Shown here piece after piece: positions 29,801 to 42,788 of a stretch of DNA of 64,000 bases (its first letter is position 1; the number at the start of each line of letters is the position of its first letter). The position numbers were made by a program, and so were the translations under genes. Source of the stretch: Aquila chrysaetos chrysaetos (taxonomy: Eukaryota > Chordata > Aves > Accipitriformes > Accipitridae); NCBI RefSeq assembly GCF_900496995.4, contig NC_044012.1:24466759-24530758 (forward strand), given 5' to 3'. The notes under the pieces were generated by a model. It worked only from the letters and a program-made list of their open reading frames with translations. It did not search any database and was not told the DNA's origin.

Positions 29801-32800
29801 TCACTCAGCTGCCAGATTAATGGGGGATCTTGAACGTAACAAGTAATAGTAACATGTTTAACCATGGATTATTAACATAGCAATGTAAATGTTATTGTTA
29901 ACATGTAGCTACAAGATGGTACAAATCACAGATTCATGACAAAAACCTTATTTTGTATTCACAAATGAGCTTGGCATCGTATAACACAGAAAGGCTTGCA
30001 TCATCCACGGATACCTTCAGGCAGTTAGATACAATGGTTCAGAATAAAAGAGTGTTTGAACAAGATCAGAGGGAAGGGGGAAAAAATGTGTATGAGAAGA
30101 AGGAAGAGAAAACGTTCATCATCTTGCTGTATGTTTTCTCTGGAAAACAATTTGGCACAAATAATCTTTTTCTCAAAGTAATCTGCAGAAAACTGCATTT
30201 GCAATGCTAATTAAGCTGTGGTCTAATGCATACTGAGTTCCTGCTAATTTAGGTGATTGAGAAAATTGGAATAAAGTTTAAATTATGGCTTAGACATAAA
30301 TGGAACAAAGCAAACTTTATATTTTGTGTTTCAAGATAAAAATATTTCACAAAGAATGTGAAATTAAACCTAAAGTACTAAATTACTCTTTTTGAGAAGA
30401 TCCTGTTTATGAAGTTAGGAGCCTCCAAATGCAGCAAGTGAATTGCTTGAAGCATTTTGCCTTCAGAGAAAGGCTCCATAATTAAATGGGCACTGGAGCT
30501 GTAACTACCTTTGGATTTGAAATCTTAGATCTGTGGCATTCTGAAATAAACTGGTGCTATAAATTTATCTTTTTAAATATCAGAGAATGGCAAATAGCTG
30601 GTTTGCTTATTTTTATTATAGACACTTGAGGTACGGCAGGAGGCAACTATATTATGTTTTTACTTCTGTCAACATGTATTTCACTTCATGTCACATTGAA
30701 GAAATATGCTGGCATCCTGCTGCACAGCACTTCTATATTTTTGTGTTTTAAACAGCTGATTATACACTAGTTCCATTTAGGAATGGAGCAGAAGCTTCCT
30801 GCATTGTGTTCAGCAGGCCTGCAGCTCTGTGACTCTAGAAAAGTAGAGATTGATGTGTGTCAGTTAAGCCTATAAACTTGCAACATGTAACTGCCCCTTA
30901 CAGCAACATTTCAGGGTAATATTTTCTAAATTCTAGCCAACAATTTATGATCCTGAGCATATATGTTCTGTTGACTGTGTTAGAGTAGAACTCACTGTGT
31001 ACAAGGCTGGTTTAGTATCATTTTTACTTAGGTGTTGATTAGGATCCAAACCGATACAAAGGGAGGTAAGACACTTCCAAGAAGTAAGCAGAAATGGTTA
31101 TAAGTGTTACATGTTAGTAGTGAGCAGTGCTTTATGCTTGCTGAGGGTCAAGCTCTTAATTCTGGAAGATCCTAATGCAGGAATCCTATCTTTTTGGAAG
31201 TGAACACATTACTTTCCAGATAGAGAAGCTGTAGATAACAACTGCTGTGGTTGCCGTCCCTGCTGAAATTTTGAGGGTTTGAGCATAGAGACACCCAGAT
31301 GCATGGGTTGGTTTTGACTCTCGGTGCAGAAGAGCATTGCTTCTCAGTCTTCTGCCACTGTAAAATGACATGTTCCTCCTAACGCAGAGCCCAGCCTTGA
31401 ACCACACGCGGTCCTTCTGCTTTTGTGGCATTCCCTTCTCCAGAGGACATTTAGATTCCCTTTCTATCTTCCTAAAACTACGGTTTCCCCACTTGGTTGT
31501 CTGATTCGTGATGTAGTTGCTGTGCTGGAAGTGGTGAACAAGGAATGCCAGTTCAAGGAGGGTTTCTGGCGGCTGTAACAGTGGCGTGAGGGCAGAGGTG
31601 GGGAGCTGAGTTTTTAACAGAGAGGTGGTGGAATGGTTCATAATTCCCTTTCCTCTTGTCATTTTTGGTCACCTGCAGTATCACCTCTTACCCAGGCTGT
31701 AAATCCTTAAAAAGAACCACTTCTTCAGCATTTATATGCAGAGAAAGACTGGAGGCTTTCCAGTAATAATAAAATGGGTTGTTCAAATTGGACAATCTGT
31801 CTACTTACTCATCTGGCAGTGATTCAGCAGCTCTCTGTAAAACATTTAACACAATTTTCTTAAATCCCAGACCCTTGTCATATATGAATGTGCTTTAAAA
31901 TTGTGAGGCTGAACTCCTTGAAATGAAGGCCCAAATTTCCCATTATTTTTGAGCATGGAGTGTCATATTGTGTATATTTTCAGAAACTCAAGTAACTTCA
32001 GCAGTAACTGGAGTCAGTGAGACTTACAGGTGTTTGCCAATGTAAAAATTGGTTCTAAGATTTGCCAATCTCTGAATGCAAAGCCAATTTCCTCTTAGAA
32101 ATATGCTTAAAAATAATTTGGAGATTAAAAGAACTTCTTTTTTTTTTTCTCCAATCAGCAAAATGCGGAGCGTGTGGTCCAGGATATGCAACTCCTCTGG
32201 ATGCCATGAAAGGCAAGTACTGCAACATCTTTTCTAAATCCAGACCATCAGTAAAGGAATTGTTTTCAGATTAGTTGAGGACTAGGTGGATGCCTTCCAG
32301 AGTGGCTCATTAATTAGCAAGGCCAAGGAGACTTTAAATATTGGAAGGGATTTTATTTCATTTTGCACCCAACTCTGGGCAAAGCATGCAAGCTCTGTTA
32401 CCATGAGTTCACTAAATCATAGCACTAAAACAAAGTGGGTCTGGGTTTAGATGTGTGCATGGCTATAGGATGCTAACACTCAACAAACAGTTCTGGTTTT
32501 CTGTGCTGCAAAATAGAGCTTTGCTTTAAGAATATTGTGAGCAAGTGTTTAACCTAAAAAAAAAAAAAAAGTTTCCTCAGTGGTTTTGGATGGAGATGTT
32601 TATAGACTGCCCTCAGACTCTCTCTAAAAACAAGTGACTGTCTAGGACAGAAGAAGGGGAAAACAGGAGAAAGGACTGTAGGGTATTCTGTGTGACATGG
32701 TTTAATGGCAAGCTTCTCATCCACTTGTAGCTGTACAAAAGTTATGTTCTGTTCTTCCCAGCAGTGTCTGGCTAAATCCTGAACCTCACTAAAGCCCTTG

Positions 32801-35800
32801 AGGCATTTTGCTGTAGCTTTTAATAGTGTCAGAACTTCACCTTGAGTCCTTTGATATATTTTAAAAGCCTCAATTTTATAGATTGTAATAAGTAGGCTTT
32901 TGGCATAGGTAGACTGAAATCTGGGCCCTGGCAGCAGGGAGTCATCACTTGTGTAACTGGGGAAAGGAGAGGCTTGACATGGCCTTGCAGGTGGGAAGGT
33001 GGTCTCCAGCACTGTCCTTTTTCAGGAAAATAATTGCATCCCCAGGGCCTCTTACATTAGGAGGGGAAGGGAGTGCAAAGGCCCCACAGCTGAATAAGCA
33101 CTTTCTCCTGGCGATTTCTGGCTGCTCAAACTATATACTACTGTGTAGTGTTTGTCCATAAAATGGAAATACTGCGATTCCATTTGCTAGGAAGAATCAC
33201 AATTTACAGATGGAGAGATTAAATCCAGAGAAGATTCTCTTAAAGTTAACCACAGCTTTTTGTAAAAATGGTTTCTTGTGATGCATTAAACAAGAATTCT
33301 GCCTTGAAAGGTCCCCGGGAGGAGATTGTGTATCTGCCTTGTATCTACAGAAACACTGGGATAGAGAAACCTGACTACCTGGCCACTGTGGATGTTGACC
33401 CCAAATCTCCACACTATTGTCAGGTACTCCTGTGTGTAGAATGGCTCTGGTGCTCCATTTTCTAGGGTGGTGAATATCTGGGTTCACATAATAATTTTCA
33501 AGTAGATATTTGTGTTGAGAGCCAGTCAAATCCTCTGCTGTTTTTCTTACTAGGTTACTCAAAGGTAAGATTTATCTTGTTAGTCTCAAGATACTTTCAG
33601 AAAATTTTCGTGCTTAGTATTTTGATAGTTCTTTTTGTAACATTATTCTTGATTTATACTGAGCATGAGTATTAAGCCCTAGAAGGTGATATTTCCTCAG
33701 GGTGTGTCAGTAGTAGACAGAGTTTATAATGTAGGATGTCTGATACCCTGGGAAATTCTACATATTAGGCATTATAAATCTAATCCATTTACTTCATAAA
33801 TGGAAAGCTGTGGGTAGGTAGCTACCAATATACCAGATCCAAAATATTGATAAGACTGTCCTTAAGCTCAGGTTATTACTGCAAATAGTGTACACTAAAC
33901 CGCATTTGAACATGCAGTGCTTGTACGACTCGAATTATCAAAGATACTTTGGACTCTGGTCTCCGTGTGTTTAAGGAGCAGCGAATCTGGTTTGACAACA
34001 AAGATTTTCATAATTTGTTCTTTTTTTTTTATAGCTACTGGTTAGGGTTTTATTAAGGAAGAGTGGAGGAAACAAGTCTAAAACTTTGACAAAACTTAGC
34101 TGTAATCTTTCAACTTTTCTTAGTTATACAGTAGAAAAGTAAAAATCAGAAGCAAGAAGCAAGAGTGCAAATTAACATGTCAGTTTGTGAGAGTCAGCCC
34201 CAGTTGTAATCAGGTAAATCTTGTAAAAGCAGGGACTTGTAGCACATGGACGAGTGATGTTTTTGTCTGTCTTTTTTTCCATATCATTGTTGCATGTCTC
34301 CTTAATTAGATAGAATATTTTAAAGATTTGGATTAATTTAATAGCATACAACATTTAACAAATGCTATGCAATCGTGATGTCCAACTTTCTTCTCCCACT
34401 CTACAGCTTCAGCTCTGCATATCTCAGGCTGAATCTGCTTCCTGAATAACAAATAGCAGTTTCCTTCTGCTCTTTATTAATTTATACTTTGACATAAAGA
34501 CCCATTTCTTTGCCTAGGGGAAAAACTATACCAGACTGAATCTTAAGTCTGTCTCTGACTTTGTAGGTGATCCATCGCCTGCCCATGCCGAATCTTAAGG
34601 ATGAGCTCCATCATTCAGGGTGGAATGCCTGTAGCAGCTGCTTTGGGGATGCCACAAAGAGAAGAAATCGTCTGATTCTACCCAGTCTGATCTCTTCTCG
34701 AATTTATGTGGTGGATGTAGGAACAGACTTGCGAGCTCCTAGAATCCATAAGGTATATTTAGATGACTTTAAGGTGGATTTTTATTGCTTATATTTTGAC
34801 AAAGAGACAGTGATTTTTATGGATTCCAACTTCAGATTAGAATAGGAAAGCCAGAACTGTTATGGAAACTTTTGCCAAACATTAGGAACTTGTGGGAGTT
34901 TTGAAACTCCTACAATTTATTGATAAACTACACACAAAAAATCTTGCACTGAAGAAATATGAGTAAATGTGGTGTCAAACACTGAAAAATTAGGAAGTTC
35001 CAGAATTCAACCTGCCTCTGCGATATGAATTTCAGTCGAAGTGGTTGCACACTGTATTATTACAAGATCACAAGGCAAACTCCAACATGACACATTCAGC
35101 TGATCATTATGTAGATTGTATGTTTTTCAGAGATGAGTTCAAATTTGATTGGATTTTCACTGAGCAAGACCAGATCTCTCCTGTAAAGGACACCTCCTCG
35201 ATTTGTAGTCTTTGGTTCCTAAACATGTGATATGTAGATTTTTTAAAAGAAAAAATTAAGAAAATGTTTTAGTATGGGGAAATGAACATTTTTAAAAATC
35301 TCTTGTTCATGGAAACAATTGAAATTTTCCCAAAATAAAACTTCCACTGCAATAGAATTCATTTGGCAGAGATACAGATATTGGCATTGCTAGAGGTTTG
35401 GATATAGACTTACACTTTTCCATGTCTAACTGTTTAGATTCTCTTTATGGTCAGTGAAAAAAAAAAAGGCATTGCTGGAGTCAGATTTGTCTATCCTCAT
35501 TTAGAAAACTGTTTTAGGGTAAAGGAATTGTGTCTTAAGAGTGTTTGTTTCTTTTCACTGACTATAAAGTAAGCATACAGGATTAGCTTAGATGGAAATA
35601 CATACACTGTCAGCATCTATACTCGGTCAGATGAATCCTACAGCAATGTGTGAAACTTCAGTACAGAGTTCCAGGTTTAGCAGAGACAAATTTAGTTATC
35701 AAAAACATATTTTGAAGACAGGTCATAATGTGGAATGTAAGGAAACTTTTAAGTGGTCTTTTGTCCCACCCCATCTGCCTGCAAATACTCTCATTCATAG

Positions 35801-38800
35801 TCTTTCAGTTTTGAATTCTGTAGAACCTTGCCAGCCTTTAACTGTTAATGCAGTGGAATAAAACCCCCGAAGGTCTCTTCTTGTACAGTGAATTTTGTTT
35901 CAAACTGAGTCTCTGGCAAGCCTCAAAGGTTTTTTTTTCCCCTCTGAACTGCTAGTTCTCCGGTGAGAGCTGATGCCTGAATATTGCACAAGTGGTGTTT
36001 CTGCTGTTGATACTAATTAGAACAAATTTGTTGCAGAAATTAAACTGATTCTAACCATTCAACTCTTGCTGTTTATATTTTTGAGAAGAACAAATAAATG
36101 TCATGGGTGGTACTGTATTACTGGGCAGAGTAGAAAGAAGGAGGTGGCAGGTATTCAAAAACCAAAATAGCAAAAGAAACAATCCCCCTCACACATACAC
36201 CATTCTCATTCCTTCCTTACTCTTTGAGACTTGAACTCTTAGGGGTGGAACTGGTATTCTGTTGTGATCTCAGTGAAGGTGACTATGACTATGTGTGTAC
36301 TCATTTTAGATTGTTGAGCCAGTGGAGTTGTTCTGGAAGGGTAACGTGGCTAATCCTCACACCTCTCACTGTCTGGGCAGTGGTGACATCTTAATCAGCT
36401 GTTTGGGAGACCCTTCTGGCAATGGAAAAGGTATTAATCCCCTTCGTTACTCTAGAAAAGTATTTGTGGTATAGAAGTATCATGCTTCCAAAGTACAGGC
36501 TGCAAAGCTAGAAGAATTTTTAAGAGCTTACAGTTCTTTTGTGCACATAACCATTCCAGCAGTTGTTTATTTAACTATAGAATAAATACTTCAGGTGAAC
36601 TGTATGGTCATTGCTCTGCCATAACAATTCAGACTTGATGTGGAAGAACATCTGTGGGACTGTTGATGAGTTCAGCTTCCCTGTCTCAGTCTTTCACATA
36701 TATGACTAAAGAAGACCAACTGTAGTGGTTATAATATGAGCAACAAACCTATTAACATTTCACTTGGGTCCCTTCAGCATCGAGCAAGGAAGACTTGCTT
36801 TTGAACATAATCTGTACCAGCTCAGTGTTTGTGACTTGGGCATGAAAGATTCTGTTGCAAACCTAAATCCTCTTTGTCTCATTGTCTAATGAAAATTAAG
36901 CCTTTCAAGCTAGTCTAGATTGCATTTCCTATTTAAAACTTTTGAAGGATTCTTGTGTAATTTTGTTACCTATTCAGATGTAAAACACCTGACATCTAAA
37001 GAGAAATACTAGCTATTAGAAGAAATATACTTCAGATAGTAAGTGGTGAACCCTGCTCCTTTTCACAGGGTTTTTCTCTTCTGGATTGTGGGCAAACATG
37101 TGCTTGAATAGATGCATATAACGTACATAATTCAAGGATACTGGTGGCAAGCAAAGAAAAATGGAGGTGACTCCTCCAGGATCTTCTCTAAGATATCCCT
37201 TAATTGAAATGTACTCTAGGAGGGCTAACAGATTTATTGGAATGACTTGAGTAAAAATAGAGCAAACTGAAGCTTAAAAAATTCATTACAGTGTGATAAA
37301 GTTCTTTTAAAATCCAGCTTTCATTTGCTTTAGTCCACAAAAGCAAAACCAACAGAATCACAAAACTTTCCTTAAGCATAGGGTTGCATTTTACAGAGTG
37401 TTTACAAAATAGGCATTTAAATATTAATATATTATTTATCTTATTTAAAGCTGTGGATCTGCGTGAACGTCTTCAAACAATTTTCTTTGGTTTTTATATC
37501 AGGTGGCTTTATTTTGCTGGATGGAGAGACCTTTGAAGTGAAAGGAAATTGGGAGAATGGGGAAAAGGTACCCCCCCTGGGTTATGACTTCTGGTATCAG
37601 CCACGACACAATGTCCTGATGAGCACTGAATGGGGAGCCCCAAAAGCCTTGGCAGATGGGTTTAACCCAGATGATGTAGAGAGAGGTGAGGGAGAATTTG
37701 TTTAAATTCTCAAAAGTAGAAGTGATTCTTTGTTAAAATAATATCTTCTGTGCTTATTTTTGTCTGACCTGATCCATTAGGGCATTATGGCTGCCGCATT
37801 AATGTGTGGGACTGGAGCACTCACACCTACATTCAGGCAATTGACTTAGGGAAGGGGTCCATACCCTTGGAAATTCGATTCCTCCACAATCCGGATGCTG
37901 CAGAAGGGTTTGTTGGATGTGCTCTGAGTGGTGCAGTTCATCGGTTCTACAAGACAGAGGTAAGTAATGAAAGCTGTGGCAAACACAGAAACTCAAACCT
38001 AGTTGTTTCAGAAATCCACCAATCACTTATGAAGTAGTAGAATTTGGATTAAAAATAAAAAGTCTCCTAATTCCAGTCTAATTCTAGCTAAGCTCTAACA
38101 TTGTGTCAGAGAGCAAACCTAATCACAGCGTGCATACAAGCCGATGCCGTGGCTTTCTGAAGCTACCATGTAGTCCCTCATCTTTAAGCAATTGCAGTTG
38201 GTAGGCATTTTGAGTATCTCTCCAGCCATATTGCTAATGTCCAGCATGCAAATCTTCGGCAGCCTGATCCTGAAAGGAAGCAAAGCTTAAGAGGTCATGT
38301 TGCTGGTCTTTCAGCCCCACTTCCAACGCTCCTGCCTCCACAGTAACTTGTTGATCAATTTAATCACAGTTAATGAATTGTGAAAGTCTCAAAGAGGGGA
38401 AGGTCTTGCCAATGATAGGAACATTAGTGATCACTTGAACAAGAGACAATCTAATGAACACTTGCACTGAAGAGAGGGATGCAGCATTAGCTCAATGGCT
38501 TGCTTTCTGGCCTGCAAGCTGGTCAACAAACACATATCAATTGGACAGCTAATCGGAACATGTGAAACTTGTCACCAGTGTCAATGTGGGCTGCCTACTG
38601 CTCAGCCTGGAAGCATAGGGAAAGACCTGAGGGTAGAGGAGGGAGGGAGGGAAAGTGGTGGGGTCATGGACAGGGGAGTAGAGCTATTGCCATTTTAGAG
38701 GACGAGCTGGAGACAGATAGGACACCAAGCTGTAGGAGATTAGAAGTCTTTAGTTCTGCTACTGTTACAGCAATCTGTTTTAGAGGTTGTTGCATAGTAT

Positions 38801-41800
38801 AATCATTAACATTCTCTCTGGCAGTATAGTTACCATCCTCACTCCTTGGTAACACTTATTTGCAGTGTGCATATCACCTCTGTACAGGACCTGTTAAATA
38901 AATAGCACTATTTGCTTCTCCTCCCTCTGTCGTGCATAGCTGAGCCCTCTTGGCTAACGTCAAGGCAATAATAATGCGGTGTTCTCTCCTGTGCCTTCTG
39001 CAGAAAGGAGACTGGGCAGCAGAGAAGGTGATTCAAGTACCCAGCAAGAAGGTACAAGGATGGCTTCTCCCTGACATGCCTGGTTAGTGTGACCATGTTT
39101 GGAAAAGAAAAGGGGTGTTGTCCTCTTCAGTTCACTGGTACAGTGTAGCTTTTTGCAGAATCTTATCCTTAAGTGGCAAACACTTCCCATGTAAATTACT
39201 AAATTTCTGTTTGGGTTCTTTGTGTAACACTTCTGATGTAACCAAATTGCTTATGAGCCACCAAGTAGGAGATTGGCAGACCTCTGCTCCCACACTGCTC
39301 AATGCTTGAGGTCAGTTTCTCTAGAAAAATACTTGAGTTTGGGTCTTTCAGCATGAGCTCACAGTATTCAGGAATGGTCCTGGGAATGCTGGTAGAGCCT
39401 GCACCTCCTTTGAGTAGGCACTGGGTTTCCAGGGATGATTGTGTTTGTTCAACCCATATCTTAACATATTTTTCTGAGGCTACTATGACTAGAATTTTGA
39501 AAGATAATAGGCTTGTGGTCTTCTTTGTTGCTGGTCCTGTCCATTTCCTGACTTTTCTACTGAATATTTTCTTGAAGGCCTTATTACTGATATCCTCATC
39601 TCGCTGGATGACAGGTTCCTGTATTTCAGCAACTGGCTGCATGGAGACATCCGCCAGTACGATATCTCCAACACCCACAAACCCAAGCTGGTGGGACAGG
39701 TAAGCCAGCATCAGAAAAGCTGTCACGTACAAGGGCAGTACAGTCTGCTTATTCCCTTCTTTTTTAAAAGGAGAAATCGACAATTTACTTTTGCTTCAGA
39801 ATTGTCACTATATTGCTTTCATGTTCCTTTGATAGCCGACACCTATTCTCACACATTTCCTTGGTTACAGTTGTTTCTGGGAGGCAGCATCACAAAAGGG
39901 GGGCCTATAACTGTAGTGGAAGACAAGGAATTGCAGTGTCAGCCAGACCCATTTGTGATCAAAGTAAGTTTTCCTAACATGCATGTTGTCAGTGCTCTGC
40001 TGATTGTAATCCATTTTAAAATATCCCTATACCTCAGTCAAATGTACAACATATAAAGCCACATCTGAGCTAGTTTTTATCTTGGCTGACAGCCTGGGCA
40101 GGTATCACGTTTCAGCATGGACTGGAGCTAGTAAATCCTGGTAAGTGTTCTGGGTCCCTGGTGGATTTGGACAAGCTGTTCAACTGTACTGAAGCCTGTG
40201 TAATTACATCTTCCCGGCTGTTGTTAGCTAGCTATTGTAAAGCTAATGCAATGTGCATTCATCACACTGCCATCACGGCTTCTGATAATCTTTCAACAGC
40301 TGATAGTTGAAGCACTAAACCAGCTCATTCTGCAGTGTGTGTTTGGGGGGGTGCATGTGTGTGAAGAGTTTGATGGCACCTGGCATCGTGATAGAAAAAT
40401 GAAAGAGTATTAATTGTCTCTGGTCATTATCAATGTGCATTAATATTATTACTGTCAAGGCAGCTACCTATGGAAAGTCTCAAGATGTGCAAGAACTGAA
40501 TATGGTTATGACTAAGATCTGTTGGCCACGAAAGGCAGTTTCAAGAAGTTCCACATACTCCTTTTCTTCATAGTGCAGATTGTGACCTAGCTGCAGTATA
40601 GACACGTTCTTATTTGCAACTGTGTTATGCCACCCACCTCTTGCTTGATTTTTGATACTTCTATCCAAGTACAACAACCTGAACCCTTCAGCCCTTACTT
40701 TCTTACATTACTAGTTCTGTGAATTAAGTGGAACTCATCTGAAATGGCTTCGAGGCTCCCAGTTAGTAAGGAATAAGACTCCCAATAAAAACTGTTCTGT
40801 CTCCAAAGTAGGGAATTTGGTGCTCCTGTGTCAAGGATTTCAGAGTGCTGGATGGTCCTCTGAGTAGCAGAACTGCTGTGCTGTTTTGTTTCTCCTTGCT
40901 GTTGCATTTCCTTTGTTCAACCTCTGTGGCAGCTCGTCTTGAGCACCTTGTTCTCTATTATAATTTTAGGGGAAGAGGGTGCCAGGTGGACCTCAGATGA
41001 TTCAGCTTAGTTTGGATGGGAAGAGATTGTATGTCACCAGCTCTCTCTACAGTGGATGGGACAAGCAGTTCTACCCTGATCTTGTCAAGTAAGAAAACTT
41101 TGGTAAATGAGGATGACTGTACAAGCCCATGTTCAAGATTTCTTTCTTAAATGGTGACATGCATATACCAGCTGGTATACAGCACAAAGTTCCCACACAG
41201 GGAGACTGAATCCAGTAACTTTTTATACACAGCCTACCAACCTAGATGTTTTACCCACTAGCCAGAATCCATCCCTGCTCAACAGGCACACAAAAGTTGG
41301 GGCCTGCACACACTATTTGTTGAAATCATGGTCTATTTGGAAGTAGGTGAGAATGGCAAGAAACCAGTGAATGTGACCTAGCCTCCTGGAATCTGTAGTA
41401 CTTCCAAACTGCCTTTGAGTGTATCAGCATGAGACTCTATTTTTTGGATTTAAAGAAAGGAGAAGATGATGTTCCAGATGGCCACAGGAGGGCATAGTGC
41501 AGCTTGTCTATTCCTTTAAAAGAAACAACAGCTATTAATTTTCACTCATTCATTGCTAATTTGAGGTTGCAGGTTTCACTGAGACAGTGTAACTCACTTT
41601 TGAGACCTGCTAAGACCCATTTGGAATCTGGGAATCTTTTCATTTTATATTAAATGAAGACAAATCCTGCCCAAATATGGAACAGAAGAGCAACAAATAC
41701 AAATCCTTTTCCCAATTTCTGTTTTCTTGTCCCTTTTTCAGGGAAGGTTCTGTTATGCTGCAGATTGATGTGGATACTGAAAGAGGTGGATTGAAAGTGA

Positions 41801-41904
41801 ATAAAAACTTCCTAGTGGATTTTGGGAAGGAACCTGAAGGGCCTGTCCTAGCTCATGAGATTCGTTACCCTGGTGGTGACAGTACCTCTGATATCTGGAT
41901 GTAA
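26867..41904 (+). CDS. SELENBP1: SELENBP1, selenium-binding protein 1 / methanethiol oxidase, complete
   Basis: A cytosolic SBP56-family beta-propeller enzyme; the human protein oxidises methanethiol to H2S, formaldehyde and H2O2. Twelve coding exons: 26867-26870, 32159-32212, 33311-33423, 34567-34752, 36310-36430, 37503-37685, 37781-37959, 39004-39082, 39578-39699, 39871-39963, 40970-41088, 41742-41904. All phases join, giving 471 codons with TAA at the end; human has 472. Exon 1 holds only ATGG. Visible signatures: N-terminal KCGAC (C4, C7), C56 (human C57), C79-S-S-C82 (the CSSC motif), H72/H73, H136/H139, [11 protein letters not shown]224 and H328 in NWLHGD (human G225 and H329, sites of halitosis mutations as I recall), and [11 protein letters not shown] near the C-terminus. 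Intron 2 has a GC donor (AAAG|GCAAGT). No disabling change is seen, so this is the conserved orthologue. The acceptor of exon 3 (GAAAG|GTCCC) is weak, but phase and homology fix it. Confidence 0.97.
26871..32158 (+). other. SELENBP1: SELENBP1 intron 1 (5.3 kb)
   Basis: The intron is bounded by ATGG|GTAAGAG and CAATCAG|CAAAATG. It holds a T(20)C(7) run at 28575-28601 and no recognisable gene. The antisense open frame at 31186-31662 (158 codons) matches nothing known to me. Confidence 0.85.
28575..28601 (+). repeat. T(20)C(7) homopolymer tract
   Basis: A T-run directly followed by a C-run in SELENBP1 intron 1. Confidence 0.95.
41266..41575 (+). repeat. SELENBP1 intron 11 segment with a diverged copy 3.3 kb downstream
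   Basis: This part of intron 11 is repeated in the same orientation at 44556-44862. Shared landmarks in order are 'aatccatcc', 'ctgcacacactattt', 'gtgacctagcct', 'ttccaaactgcct', 'gatggccacaggagggcat' and 'cttaatttgaggt'-type endings. Confidence 0.75.
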
Positions 41905-42530
41905 CTGTTGTCTGGAGTTGGTTTTGGGGTTTTTTTGTTTTTCTTTCTGTTGTTTTTTCACTTTCTCCCTCTCTCTCCTCTCTACCCCCTTTTTATATAG
42001 GTGAATCGTGTCAGCTGTAACTTTGTCCACTGTCTGAATTTAGACTTCCATTAGGGTGAGCCACAGAAGTTCCACTTTCCTCTCATTCTGAGGCAGCCAA
42101 GTGAATGTCTCTGAAACATGATATACATCTCATTTTCTCTACTCCTTCCTGTTTCATAAGGTCCTCTGTAATCACTGTTGACTGTCGGTTTCAAGGCCGA
42201 GGTCACCCATCTTTTAAGGACTCTTTGCCTTGTTTGATGCTACTTTGCCTTGCCACTGTTTGCCAGTTTGCCTTGCCACTGTTTGTTGGTGGAAAAGCTG
42301 CTCCTAAATAACTCCCTAAGAAGGATACATTCCATGGGTTTGCCCCAGAGCAAGTGTCCTGTCCCTGCAAAGCTTAATTTGCTTAAAGTAATCAGTGCTT
42401 TACAGCAGACATAGCATAAAAATCATGCATATCTAATCTGAAGCCACATGTTTCTGGAGCTGGGTTATAATTTAACATTTGTGCATTGATGTTATAAAAA
42501 TCAACAATAAAATTGTTCTTCAAGTCAGGT
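41905..42530 (+). other. SELENBP1: SELENBP1 3' UTR
   Basis: The segment runs from the TAA stop to shortly after the AATAAA at 42506-42511. It contains a two-copy 23-bp tandem repeat at 42244-42284 built on 'tttgccttgccactgttt'. Part of this UTR ('aactttgtccactgtctga' near 42019) is also recognisable downstream of the decayed copy near 59845. Confidence 0.7.
42506..42511 (+). terminator. SELENBP1: Polyadenylation signal of SELENBP1
   Basis: An AATAAA hexamer followed by 'attgttctt' and a TG-rich stretch. The same 'aataaaattgttctt' context recurs at the end of the paralogue (55165), which supports it as the used signal in both. Confidence 0.8.
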
Positions 42531-42755
42531 GGAGCTTCGCATTTTTTTCTTTTTAGCATTTCAGCATTTTCTATTTCAAAGAACAAAATGTAAGATCATT
42601 TCAGAAAGTTAACAATGTCATTTGTCTAAAAATTGTTTGGCGAGGAATTTATTTTCGCTGAAGCCACCTTTGTTCCTATTATTGCAAGCAAAGATTCTCT
42701 TCCATTTTCTAAGACTGCAGCAAACTGCAAAAAACTTTTCTGATGATGCTAGCAG

Positions 42756-42788
42756 CAGGTGTCTTACAGGTGTCTTTCAGGTGTCTTG
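42756..42788 (+). repeat. Three tandem copies of an 11-bp unit
   Basis: Three consecutive 'caggtgtctt' plus one variable base units lie in the region downstream of SELENBP1. Confidence 0.85.

Noticed and set aside
31186..31662. 158-codon antisense open frame in SELENBP1 intron 1
   Set aside because: No recognisable protein, no exon structure, within an intron.
39199..39783. 194-codon antisense open frame across SELENBP1 exon 9
   Set aside because: It is the mirror of the real exon plus intron sequence; no similarity in its own frame.
40130..40210. Possible MIR-like fragment in SELENBP1 intron 10
   Set aside because: Only a vague resemblance to the MIR 'ttggacaagttactta' segment; no continuous match.
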